From the NCBI GenBank assembly GCA_008125075.1, contig VLTH01000002.1, forward strand, positions 2,633,615 through 2,666,742: 33,128 nucleotides of DNA, in the 5' to 3' direction. This document shows positions 9,651 through 16,873 of this stretch, in pieces. Position 1 is the first letter of the stretch. Each line of letters starts with the position of its first letter. Below the pieces are notes generated by a model, which saw only the letters and a program-made list of their open reading frames with translations, searched no databases and was not told the DNA's origin. Made by a program: the position numbers and the translations under genes. Origin of the DNA: Acetivibrio alkalicellulosi (GTDB lineage Bacteria > Bacillota > Clostridia > Acetivibrionales > Acetivibrionaceae).

Positions 9651-9742
9651 TTTTTCACTCTCTCCTCTGTATCAAATTTGTAATCTAAATGAGAGTATAT
9701 TAAATACTTGTTTCAATTCTATTGACTGTTGTTTCAAAAATG

Positions 9743-11197
9743 TTAATTTTTAATTGGAATTGAAATTTGCACACAAGTACCGTACTGTAGTGAACTATTA
9801 ACAAAGATTGTTCCATTGTGACTTTCAACTACCTGCTTTGCTATAAATAACCCAAGACCGCATCCTTCAACTGTTTTTTCTTTGTCGTATTCTACCCTAA
9901 AAAAGGGCTCAAAGATTCTATCCTTTAAATCTTCAGGTATGCCAGTTCCACAATCATCTATAGATATTTTTACACATTCTTCTTCTCTAAATGCTATTAC
10001 TTCTATAAATGTTCTAGATGGGCTATACTTAATTGCATTATCAATTACATTGGTAAAAACACTTCTTAAATTCTCTTTATCTCCACAAACAAACATTTCC
10101 TCATCTATTTCTATTCGTATTTTAATATCTTTACTCTTTGCTTTAATATTCATAGACTCACAAACAGAAATAAGCAAGTCAGAAATGCTGATTTTTTCAA
10201 ATATAACATTAGTTTTATCTGTGGTTTGACGAGAGACGCTCAGAAGCTTCAATACCATATCATGAAGTCGTTGGCTTTCTTTTCTAATATACTTTATTCC
10301 TTTTATAATTATATCCCTATCTAAAAAATCTGAATCCTCTATTACCTGAGCATATCCTGATATTATTGTAAGAGGAGTTTTAAACTCATGAGTGACATTA
10401 TCAAAGAATTGTTTTCGATAGCTTTCGATACTCTTTAATTTTTCATGCTTACTTGTTATAGCTTCAATTTGAGAATGAATTTGATTTTTCATTTTGACAA
10501 ATTGCCCAGCCAATTCTCCAATTTCATCCTTAGATTTTATATCTACATTAACATCAAACTCACCTTTTGCAACAACCATAGAATAATCCCTCAATTTCAA
10601 AAGAGGAGTCAGAATATTATATGAAATCAATAGGGAAATAACAATGATCCCAAAAACTATAAAAATGGCAAATATGCTTATTGACTTAATAAGTGAATTT
10701 CCATATTGATATATAACTGAATAGTCTTTAGAAAACCTGTATACACCCATTAGAGTATCCTCAACCATAATGGGAACTGAAAACATTGCCATAGTTCTTT
10801 CTCTGTCAGCATGAATGGTAACAGCACTTTGTTTATTTAATGCCAATTCCAGATCATCTGTATTATTCCATGCTTTGTCAATATCATAAATGTCACTAGC
10901 AATTGTTCCATTGTAATAATACATAACTCCTCTTGCGTTTATTTTTTCATTTAAATCTTTTAATAAGTCCATATTAATTATTGAAAATTCACTTCTAGCT
11001 TTTGGTACATTATTTAAAAGCATAAATTGATGTGCATATGTATTGACACTTCCCTCTATTTTCTCTAAATCACCTAAAATCATATTTTCATTATTCTTAA
11101 TTATGCTATTATTTATAAAAAAAATCATAATCATAAATGCAATACTAACAAGAAGTATATAACTAAAAAGAATCTTATCTCTAATGGAAAACCTCAT
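9743..11197 (-). CDS. Sensor histidine kinase, HAMP/HisKA/HATPase_c
   Basis: An inner-membrane sensor kinase of 484 aa. Two membrane helices (about 8-29 and 172-195) flank an extracytoplasmic domain of about 140 residues. A HAMP linker follows at about 196-248. The phosphoacceptor is H270 in DNVTHEFKTPL; the ATPase domain shows N-box VIDNAIKYSP, G1 DDCGTGIPEDL, F-box FEPFFR and G2 GCGLGLFIAK. I place the start at ATG 11197 because AGGAGG lies 6 nt upstream; the in-frame TTG at 11215, overlapping the regulator's stop, has no site of its own. It follows the OmpR-type regulator directly. The sensor domain does not suggest a ligand. Confidence 0.92.
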   Translation of the reverse strand: MRFSIRDKILFSYILLVSIAFMIMIFFINNSIIKNNENMILGDLEKIEGSVNTYAHQFMLLNNVPKARSEFSIINMDLLKDLNEKINARGVMYYYNGTIASDIYDIDKAWNNTDDLELALNKQSAVTIHADRERTMAMFSVPIMVEDTLMGVYRFSKDYSVIYQYGNSLIKSISIFAIFIVFGIIVISLLISYNILTPLLKLRDYSMVVAKGEFDVNVDIKSKDEIGELAGQFVKMKNQIHSQIEAITSKHEKLKSIESYRKQFFDNVTHEFKTPLTIISGYAQVIEDSDFLDRDIIIKGIKYIRKESQRLHDMVLKLLSVSRQTTDKTNVIFEKISISDLLISVCESMNIKAKSKDIKIRIEIDEEMFVCGDKENLRSVFTNVIDNAIKYSPSRTFIEVIAFREEECVKISIDDCGTGIPEDLKDRIFEPFFRVEYDKEKTVEGCGLGLFIAKQVVESHNGTIFVNSSLQYGTCVQISIPIKN

Positions 11198-11211
11198 TTT
11201 GATCCTCCTTG

Positions 11212-11910
11212 TCAATCCATCTTATAACCTACACCAAAAACAGTTTTAATTACTATTCCATTAAAATCCCCAATTTTCTTCCTTAGTCTAAGAATATGAA
11301 TATCTACAGAACGTGTATCTATCGCATAATCATATCCCCATACCCTGTCTAAAAGCTTATCTCGTGAAAACACCATTCCTTTATTTTGTGCAAGTAAATA
11401 TATTAACTCAAACTCTTTTGGTGTTAAAGTTATAGTTTCTCCATATTTTATTACTTCTCGCCCATCAACATTTACATATGTATTGTCATTTAATATTATC
11501 CTGTCTGGTTGTCTCATATTTCCCCGAATCTCTTCGATTCTTCTGAAAGCCGCCTTGACTCTCGCAACTACCTCCCGAACATCGAAAGGCTTTGTTATGT
11601 AATCATCTGCACCATAATTAAATCCCGTCACCTTGTCAACAATATCGCTCTTAGCTGTAAGAATAATAACTGGTATTTCAAATTCAGATTTAACCTTTTT
11701 ACATACATCAATTCCATTTATGTCGGGTAACATCAAGTCTAGAATAAGCAAATCTGGTTTTGTAGCTTTTACTTTATTTATCCCTTCAATGCCCTTGTAT
11801 TCAGCAATAGTTTTAAATCCTTCTCTTTCAAGCGCATACGAAAGTAATTCTGCAATTGCTTTTTCATCTTCAATTATAAAGACAGTTTTTCTTGTATCAT
11901 CACAACTCAC
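11212..11910 (-). CDS. OmpR/PhoB-family response regulator
   Basis: A two-domain regulator of 232 aa. The receiver domain begins at FIIEDE, with phosphoacceptor D58 in LILDLMLPD, a T in VIILTAKS and K in DYITKPFD. The winged-helix DNA-binding domain follows (TLTPKEFELIYLLAQNKGMV, then RSVDIHILRLRKKI). The reading frame is open upstream to 11985, but a promoter with its -10 at 11944-11949 lies inside that extension, so translation must begin later. I choose GTG 11910, 8 nt after GGGGG; ATG 11925 is the alternative but lies about 10 nt from the expected transcript start with no ribosome site. First gene of an operon with the kinase and propeller protein. Confidence 0.92.
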   Translation of the reverse strand: MSCDDTRKTVFIIEDEKAIAELLSYALEREGFKTIAEYKGIEGINKVKATKPDLLILDLMLPDINGIDVCKKVKSEFEIPVIILTAKSDIVDKVTGFNYGADDYITKPFDVREVVARVKAAFRRIEEIRGNMRQPDRIILNDNTYVNVDGREVIKYGETITLTPKEFELIYLLAQNKGMVFSRDKLLDRVWGYDYAIDTRSVDIHILRLRKKIGDFNGIVIKTVFGVGYKMD

Positions 11911-11943
11911 ATTTATAACCCCCATTTTGATGCTATTATTGCT

Positions 11944-11973
11944 ATTATAACAACAGAAGCAATTGTAGATCAA
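11944..11973 (-). promoter_or_regulatory. SigA-type promoter of the regulator/kinase/propeller operon
   Basis: On the minus strand TTGATC (11968-11973) and TATAAT (11944-11949) are separated by 18 bp. The expected transcript start is around 11937, about 27 nt before the GTG start codon. Confidence 0.75.
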
Positions 11974-11977
11974 TTGC
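11959..11977. promoter_or_regulatory. Perfect palindrome over the -35 (candidate operator)
   Basis: GCAATTG-TAGAT-CAATTGC, a perfect 7-bp inverted repeat with a 5-bp spacer, covers the -35 box of the operon promoter. The placement suits repression by a dimeric protein. OmpR-type regulators usually prefer direct repeats, so the binder may be another protein. Confidence 0.5.
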
Positions 11978-12052
11978 AAACACACCAGATTTGCTCACTG
12001 CCTTATTTATAATCTGTAATAGCTATAGCAGTAGGATAATTTTTTTGCCTCA

Positions 12053-12174
12053 TTAAAAGTTAGAATACAATATAGATGTTTCAAAATTGTTACCTATCTT
12101 GATTTTGATTCTAAAAATTCTTTTTAGTACATTTATATCCTCATTACTCATTGTACCTAAAACCTCTTTTTTAT
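12053..12174 (-). pseudogene. Decayed copy of the 3' end of the 446-aa membrane-protein gene at 21331
   Basis: The segment 12092-12174 is nearly identical to 21329-21418, the last 30 or so codons of the unrecognised membrane protein. Both read KKEVLGTMSNEDINVLK. After that the copies diverge because this one carries an extra T in the run after AAAAATTC (frameshift) and lacks about 8 bp near the stop. Upstream of KKEVLG there is no resemblance to the full gene, so only the tail was duplicated or survives. The open frame covering it (12053-12322) is therefore not a functional gene in my reading. Confidence 0.8.
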
Positions 12175-12223
12175 ATTTTTTTATATTAGAGGAATCAATG
12201 GGAAGTTTAACGGCTACGGTACT

Positions 12224-12240
12224 ACGGTTCTTTTGCATCC
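12224..12240. repeat. Diverged REP-like sequence
   Basis: ACGGTTCTTTTGCATCC matches the core of the element at 8288-8320 (ACGGTTCTTTTGCTTCC) at 15-16 of 17 positions. It lacks the left palindromic arm. It lies beside the pseudogene fragment, consistent with this gap being accumulated debris. Confidence 0.4.
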
Positions 12241-12255
12241 TTTCCCAATTTAAAA

Positions 12256-12286
12256 CTCCTTGTTCAGTTTTTACCCAAACAAGGAG
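12256..12286 (-). terminator. Intrinsic terminator downstream of the ABC/peptide operon
   Basis: CTCCTTGTT (12256-12264) and AACAAGGAG (12278-12286) form a perfect 9-bp stem with a 13-nt loop. On the minus strand TTTTAAATT follows the stem. It lies about 45 bp past the stop of the small peptide ORF and fits the end of the operon that starts at 15383. Confidence 0.6.
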
Positions 12287-12305
12287 CAATACCTTTTGTA
12301 TAACA

Positions 12306-12349
12306 TATCGCAGCGGAAGCAATCATAGTAGTTAAGTTCCGCTGCGATA
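12306..12349. repeat. 13-bp perfect inverted repeat
   Basis: TATCGCAGCGGAA at 12306-12318 pairs with TTCCGCTGCGATA at 12337-12349 around 18 nt. It is unusually GC-rich for the surroundings and spans the end of the peptide ORF. A second perfect hairpin, AAAAAGTTTGC/GCAAACTTTTT (11 bp, 7-nt loop), lies at 12371-12399. They may help protect or terminate the ABC operon transcript. Confidence 0.6.
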
Positions 12350-12498
12350 AACAGAGGAACTATATCTTCTAAAAAGTTTGCTAAAAAAGCAAACTTTTTG
12401 AGAATAATAGTATATAGTATCAGAAATTGCAATCAAAGTAGTAAGTTTCGCTGTGGTTATAAGCAGACGAACTATATCTTTTAAAAAGTTTACCCAAA
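12319..12498 (-). repeat. Tandem duplication of a ~70-bp peptide-coding segment
   Basis: Two units, 12319-12386 and 12429-12498, are about 80% alike by eye and lie 110 bp apart. Read on the minus strand, the upstream unit encodes VNFLKDIVRLLITTAKLTTL within the small ORF. The second encodes ANFLEDIVPLFIAAELNYYD, but in a different frame from the first. Conservation of the FL(K/E)DIV core shows both once coded for related hydrophobic peptides. Confidence 0.65.
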
Positions 12499-12520
12499 AC
12501 AAACATTTCAAAGAAATCAT
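12332..12520 (-). CDS. Small hydrophobic peptide at the end of the ABC operon
   Basis: A 62-aa ORF with ATG at 12520, exactly 6 nt after AGGAGA, and 37 bp after the stop of the ABC ATPase gene; the ribosome site is the main reason to believe it. The first 38 residues (from MISLKCLFWVNFLKDIVRLL) have a hydrophobic, amphipathic look with K/R scattered, as in short membrane peptides. The C-terminal third reads through the second duplicated unit in the wrong frame, so the ancestral product was probably nearer 38 aa, and the present C-terminus (SSSVYRSGT) may be accidental. I recognise no family. A membrane peptide handled by the adjacent transporter is possible but unproven. Confidence 0.45.
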   Translation of the reverse strand: MISLKCLFWVNFLKDIVRLLITTAKLTTLIAISDTIYYYSQKVCFFSKLFRRYSSSVYRSGT

Positions 12521-12557
12521 ATTCAGTCTCCTAAATTTCATTGTTATTTCATATTTT

Positions 12558-13235
12558 TTAGTTTTGAACTTTCACAAGATTGCCCTGATCAATTCTATAG
12601 CAAACATCCGAAGCCTCCGCAACATCTTGTGAATGGCTTACAACAATAACACATTTATTATACTTATGAGCAAGTTCTTTTAATATCTCTATGATTTCAG
12701 ATGCTGTTTTAGCATCAAGATTACCTGTTGGTTCATCTGCAAGGATTACTTGAGCATCTGTCGCAATGGCACGTGCAATTGCAACTCTTTGCTGTTGTCC
12801 CCCTGATAATTTCATAACATTTCTTTTAGCTTCATCTTCGTTTAAACCCATATCATTTAAAAGTTTTAATGCTTTTTCTTTTCTTTCTCCCTTATATGAA
12901 CCTGATATATCCATTGCCATAATCACATTTTCTAAAGGAGTCATATAATTTAAAAGGTTGTAGTTTTGAAAAATTAGTGCAATATTTTTTCTTCTATGCT
13001 TTGTAAAACCTATTTTCTTTATATCCTCCCCATTAAATAAAATGCTTCCGGAAATAGGATTGTCTAATGCTCCTAAAAGCGCAAGAGAAGTAGTCTTACC
13101 AGAACCTGATGGACCTACAATTGAGTAGAAAATACCTTTAGCAAATGAAACCTGTGCATTTTTAAATATATCCAGCTTTTTGCCTCCATTTTGGTAGTTA
13201 AAATTTATATTTTTAAATTCAAGTACACCATCCAT
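12558..13235 (-). CDS. ABC transporter ATP-binding protein, LolD/MacB/FtsE type
   Basis: A 225-aa nucleotide-binding subunit. Walker A is GPSGSGKTT (about 40-48), the Q-loop is at IFQNYNLLNYMTP, the signature is LSGGQQQR, Walker B is VILADEPTGNLD, and the H-loop is VVSHSQDV. The PTGNLD motif and small size place it in the FtsE/LolD/MacB branch that powers FtsX-like permeases rather than classical importers. The ATG follows AGGAGGAAGG and lies 18 bp after the permease stop, so the two genes form one transporter. Such transporters act mechanically on envelope proteins, peptides or antibiotics; the substrate cannot be read from the ATPase. Confidence 0.95.
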   Translation of the reverse strand: MDGVLEFKNINFNYQNGGKKLDIFKNAQVSFAKGIFYSIVGPSGSGKTTSLALLGALDNPISGSILFNGEDIKKIGFTKHRRKNIALIFQNYNLLNYMTPLENVIMAMDISGSYKGERKEKALKLLNDMGLNEDEAKRNVMKLSGGQQQRVAIARAIATDAQVILADEPTGNLDAKTASEIIEILKELAHKYNKCVIVVSHSQDVAEASDVCYRIDQGNLVKVQN

Positions 13236-13253
13236 ACAGCCTTCCTCCTAATC

Positions 13254-14729
13254 TTATGTTACTTTTGTTAATATGGTTTTTGGATTATATCTCATGACAG
13301 TTAGCGCTGGTAGTATTATTCCTGCAAAAATTATTATTAGACCAACTAAGATCATTTGTAGAATTTCCATAGATGAAACACTTATTTGCAATGTGTCTAT
13401 TACTTCAATATTTCCATCTGCTCTAAAATCATAAGAGCTTTCCATTAGTCTTCTAAAACCTCCTCCTCCACCTCCAAATGCTTGTTGTACGTGTAATGTT
13501 TGTGGATGAATTGTGCTTATTTCACGTTCTAAAAGTAAGTTTCCCACTCCTTGAGCAATAAAGTTTCCTGTTAAAGAAGACACAAAAAATGCTAACGTAG
13601 CCACAATTAAAACTTCGGCTATATATTGTGAAATTATTTTAACTTTTCCTTCTCCCATAGAAAGTAAAATTCCCGTTTCATATATTCTATCCTTAATAAA
13701 AAGCATTAAAATCAATGCAAGTATTATTACTCCTGCAATTATAATAATATAAATCATACTAGCTGAAAAAGCTGCCACATTTTCTATAGGTCCCATCATT
13801 TTTTGATATGCTTGATCATTTGCATTTAAAATATATTCTTCCATGTCAATAGGCATGTTATCAATATCTTCTAAGACTCTTTCAATATTTATAGGATCAT
13901 CTATATAAAATACAGCTAAATCAATTCCTCCTTCAAATACTTCTGTCTCTTTATCTATTGTCTTTAATGGAATTACAGACATATAATCTGCATAAATAAG
14001 ATTATATGGTTGAGTAAAAGGCATACTCCTCATGCCTGTTCCCTGAGTTGCTGCAATATTAATCGCCCTAAAAATTCCAACCACAGTAAAGTATTCTTCT
14101 ACATCTGACCTTTCAGCAACTAATGTTATGATGTCACCTATATTAAGATTATTTAAATGAGCCAGATTTTCCTCAATTAATGCCACATTCCCACCTTCAT
14201 CTTGAGTCTCTATATGTCTACCTTCAATTAGTATAAAATCACCATTTCTAAAAGAAGGCATTAAGTCAGTGAAGCTAACACCAGATATTGTAACATCAGG
14301 AATAACTCTATCTCTACCTGCCATTCCCTGTCTAGAGTCATATTCACCTTGAAGCATTGCATTATTTTCTTCAAATATAACGGGTTCAAAACCCTCTGCA
14401 TATCCACTCGCATTTACAATATAATTACGCTCAAAAATATTGGGTTGTTCAAAAATCACATCTGCCATTTCTTGACTAACAGGTTTAGTACTTAGTCTCC
14501 AACTTATACCTTCTTCTCTTGCTTTTTCAATTGCTCCTTGAGTATCAAACGCAAGTGTCAACTCACCTCCAAGTTTCTGACGTGCTAAAATACTTGCATG
14601 TTCTGTTGCCTTTTGTATTGCAAAACCTGCCAATACCATATTTACAATAACAGCAAAAATAAAAAACAACAAAAAGAATCTACCTTTTCTTCTTATAACA
14701 GCTAAAAATGACCTTTTTAAAAAGTTCAT
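13254..14729 (-). CDS. FtsX/MacB-type ABC transporter permease
   Basis: A 491-aa permease with type-VII (MacB/FtsX) architecture: membrane helix 1 at about 18-40, a periplasmic-core-like extracytoplasmic domain at about 45-320, then three helices at about 328-352, 368-393 and 458-480. The cytoplasmic loop after helix 2 carries the usual coupling motif (YETGILLSMGEGKVKI). The last external loop contains a Gly-rich run (AFGGGGGGFRR) that I do not know from the family. The ATG follows AGGAGGGG. It pairs with the ATPase downstream. The DUF2680 secreted protein and a two-component system lie just upstream, suggesting an envelope-stress or peptide-resistance unit. Confidence 0.92.
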   Translation of the reverse strand: MNFLKRSFLAVIRRKGRFFLLFFIFAVIVNMVLAGFAIQKATEHASILARQKLGGELTLAFDTQGAIEKAREEGISWRLSTKPVSQEMADVIFEQPNIFERNYIVNASGYAEGFEPVIFEENNAMLQGEYDSRQGMAGRDRVIPDVTISGVSFTDLMPSFRNGDFILIEGRHIETQDEGGNVALIEENLAHLNNLNIGDIITLVAERSDVEEYFTVVGIFRAINIAATQGTGMRSMPFTQPYNLIYADYMSVIPLKTIDKETEVFEGGIDLAVFYIDDPINIERVLEDIDNMPIDMEEYILNANDQAYQKMMGPIENVAAFSASMIYIIIIAGVIILALILMLFIKDRIYETGILLSMGEGKVKIISQYIAEVLIVATLAFFVSSLTGNFIAQGVGNLLLEREISTIHPQTLHVQQAFGGGGGGFRRLMESSYDFRADGNIEVIDTLQISVSSMEILQMILVGLIIIFAGIILPALTVMRYNPKTILTKVT

Positions 14730-14768
14730 AAGCCCCTCCTTTTAAGCAATACAAGATATTTTAAAACT

Positions 14769-14803
14769 AGAGACAAACCCCCTTTCAAAGAAGATTTGTC
14801 TCT
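14769..14803 (-). terminator. Hairpin after the DUF2680 gene
   Basis: AGAGACAAA (14769-14777) and TTTGTCTCT (14795-14803) form a perfect 9-bp stem. On the minus strand it is followed by AGTTTTAAAAT. It sits between the DUF2680 gene and the permease and probably works as a partial terminator that lowers transporter expression relative to the secreted protein. Confidence 0.65.
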
Positions 14804-14873
14804 TTATAGAAATACTAAAACAGAACTAGTCTTTTTACTTGACAAAAGTAAAATTTAGCTAATCCTTAATACT

Positions 14874-15383
14874 TTATATTGCATTACCATTTCCTTTTCC
14901 TCTACTTGAACCTCTTCCTTGACCATCTTGAGTCATATTATTTCTTTTTCCTTGTCCATCAAGGTTCATATTCATGTTATTTCTTTTTCCTTCTCCATTT
15001 TCATCTCCATGAAGTCCTTTACCAAAGCAAGCAGAAAAATCCTTTCCAAAGTGCATTTGGCCTACATCACTACAAAATGCCTCATAGATTTTATCTGCTT
15101 CCTCCTGTGTTATAACTCCACTTTCAACCTTTTCATCTAAAAGAGCTTTTTTTTGCTCCAACATTATTGCCTTAAACTCATCTAGTTTTCCATAATCCTC
15201 CGCTATACTGCCATAAGTTTTTCCTTCTTCCACTCTTATGGTACGAAGATTTTCTATTGATTCTCCTGTCACTTCGGATGCAATTTCAACAGGTCTCTTA
15301 AACTCTGCTGCAAAAACCGCTCCTACTGATGCAATTACTGATATTGCAACTGTCACCGCTGCAACTTTTTTAAAATTTTTCAT
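14874..15383 (-). CDS. DUF2680-type secreted protein
   Basis: A 169-aa exported protein. Residues 1-26 are a signal peptide (KKVAAVTVAISVIASVGAVFAA). The mature part has a helical DUF2680-like segment at about 65-105 (ALLDEKVESGVITQEEADKI), then a low-complexity tail of about 60 residues with two GKRNNM repeats and Gly/Asn/Arg-rich sequence, which is highly basic. DUF2680 proteins are secreted proteins of unknown function in Firmicutes. ATG follows AGGAGTG. The promoter has tandem 11-bp repeats where the -35 should be, so expression probably depends on the adjacent two-component system. The basic tail could bind cell-wall polymers or membrane lipids (inference). Confidence 0.82.
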   Translation of the reverse strand: MKNFKKVAAVTVAISVIASVGAVFAAEFKRPVEIASEVTGESIENLRTIRVEEGKTYGSIAEDYGKLDEFKAIMLEQKKALLDEKVESGVITQEEADKIYEAFCSDVGQMHFGKDFSACFGKGLHGDENGEGKRNNMNMNLDGQGKRNNMTQDGQGRGSSRGKGNGNAI

Positions 15384-15433
15384 TTTAAAATCACACTCCT
15401 ATTTTTTATTTTGTACTTTTTGTACATATTTTT

Positions 15434-15469
15434 ATTATAGGTTTTAGTTGTGATAGAATTGTGATAGAA
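15434..15469 (-). promoter_or_regulatory. Promoter with tandem 11-bp direct repeats (probable response-regulator site)
   Basis: On the minus strand two perfect, abutting copies of TTCTATCACAA occupy 15448-15469, followed 8 bp later by TATAAT at 15434-15439. No -35 consensus is present; the repeats cover that position. Tandem repeats with 11-bp periodicity are the classical PhoB/OmpR binding arrangement. The regulator encoded at 16870-17559 is the obvious candidate. Confidence 0.75.
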
Positions 15470-15487
15470 GAATGAAATTTTTTAATA

Positions 15488-16873
15488 TTAGGACAGTTTT
15501 AATTCAAACCAGAAGGTAGTTCCTTTTCCACTAACGCTTTCTACACCATACTCATTTCCATGTGCATCCAAAATATTTTTTACAATTGCAAGTCCTAAAC
15601 CTGTTCCAACAATTTTTGATTTCTCTGCTTTATAATATTTATCCCATATATAATTAATTTCTTTTTCATCAATTCCCTTACCTGTGTCTGAGATAAAAAC
15701 CCTAACTGTTTTTTCTTTTACTTCTAATTTTATGGTAATTATCCCACCTTCCTCACTATAATTTAAAGCATTGTTAATCAAATTACTCAAAACTTGCTCA
15801 ATTCTTGCTTCGTCTCCATTTACTAAAATGCTTGAAAAAGACTCAAAAATAATCTTAACATCTATCTGCATAGACAAAATTTCATACTTATTTATAACAG
15901 ATAAAATTGTAACATTTATATCAAACTGCTCTTTTTTTATTGAAAAATTCCCAGACTGCATCTGAGAAAGATCTAGTATATCATTTACAATGGAGCTAAG
16001 TCGTTTGGTCTCATCAATTATTATTTCAAGCTGACGTTCTCTTTTGTCTTTATTATCTCCGGATACATCTTTTATTGTTTCTGCATAGCCTCTTATAAGA
16101 CTTAATGGAGTCCTAAGTTCGTGAGATACATTGGCAATAAGATCCCTTCTTAAGTTTTCTATTTTGGACAATTCTTTCACAAGATGATTTATTGCTTCTG
16201 AAAGCTCACCTATTTCATCTTTAGACTTTGTCTCAATCTTTACAGATAAATCACCCGTAGCAATTTGTCCAGTTGCTTTTGTAATTTTAAGTAGTGGCTT
16301 TGTAAAAGATCTAGAAATAATGAAGGATATTATAATAGATACTAAAAATAAAATTAGAGAAATATATATAAGCTGCCCTTTTAATATATAAGTAGTATCT
16401 TCCACTGGTACTAGAGGCATATTAATAAGCATAAATCCTCCTAATTTATCCTCTATAAATAGTGGCATACCGATAACCATATATTCACTATTAAACCTTG
16501 GATGAACCATCCTTGTAGTTATTACTTCTCCAGCTAAAAGCTCTTTTAGCAATTCTCCCCTTATTTGATTGTAAACCATCATAGGTCTTTGATTTCCCTG
16601 TCCATTACTGTAAAGTATATTTCCTCTTATATCAATAAGATCTAAACTTAAATTATAATCATATATAAAACTGTCAAGCTGATACTCCATTTCTTCTATG
16701 TCAAGTTTATTAAAATCTTTCAAAATGGAAAACCCTCTGTTTTTTACTTCGTTAACTCTTTGATGAATATAAAACTTTTCTAAAAAGACAATTTGAAAAA
16801 ACCATAATAATAACAAAACTACTACTACAAGAAGCATCATGCCTACCCATAGTTTGTGAGCTATACTTTTCAT
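15488..16873 (-). CDS. Sensor histidine kinase, HAMP/HisKA/HATPase_c
   Basis: A 461-aa sensor kinase. Membrane helix 1 is at about 9-31, an external domain of about 135 residues follows, and helix 2 is at about 164-187. HAMP spans about 188-240. The phosphoacceptor is H251 in ANVSHELRTPL; the ATPase domain has NLINNALNYSEEGG, DTGKGIDEKE and GTGLGLAIVK. The start ATG overlaps the regulator stop by 4 bp (ATGA), so translation is coupled. The promoter with tandem repeats begins just past the kinase stop, implying that the DUF2680/ABC genes downstream are its targets. Many Firmicute kinases linked to FtsX-type transporters sense cationic peptides, but this one has a large external loop and could sense directly. 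Confidence 0.94.
   Translation of the reverse strand: MKSIAHKLWVGMMLLVVVVLLLLWFFQIVFLEKFYIHQRVNEVKNRGFSILKDFNKLDIEEMEYQLDSFIYDYNLSLDLIDIRGNILYSNGQGNQRPMMVYNQIRGELLKELLAGEVITTRMVHPRFNSEYMVIGMPLFIEDKLGGFMLINMPLVPVEDTTYILKGQLIYISLILFLVSIIISFIISRSFTKPLLKITKATGQIATGDLSVKIETKSKDEIGELSEAINHLVKELSKIENLRRDLIANVSHELRTPLSLIRGYAETIKDVSGDNKDKRERQLEIIIDETKRLSSIVNDILDLSQMQSGNFSIKKEQFDINVTILSVINKYEILSMQIDVKIIFESFSSILVNGDEARIEQVLSNLINNALNYSEEGGIITIKLEVKEKTVRVFISDTGKGIDEKEINYIWDKYYKAEKSKIVGTGLGLAIVKNILDAHGNEYGVESVSGKGTTFWFELKLS

Noticed and set aside
11911-11985. A longer N-terminus for the first response regulator
   Set aside because: The promoter -10 and -35 boxes lie inside this stretch, so it is upstream of the transcript start.
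12053-12322. An 89-codon open frame as a gene
   Set aside because: Its only recognisable part is the frameshifted tail of the 446-aa membrane-protein gene, and the rest overlaps a REP-like sequence and a terminator.
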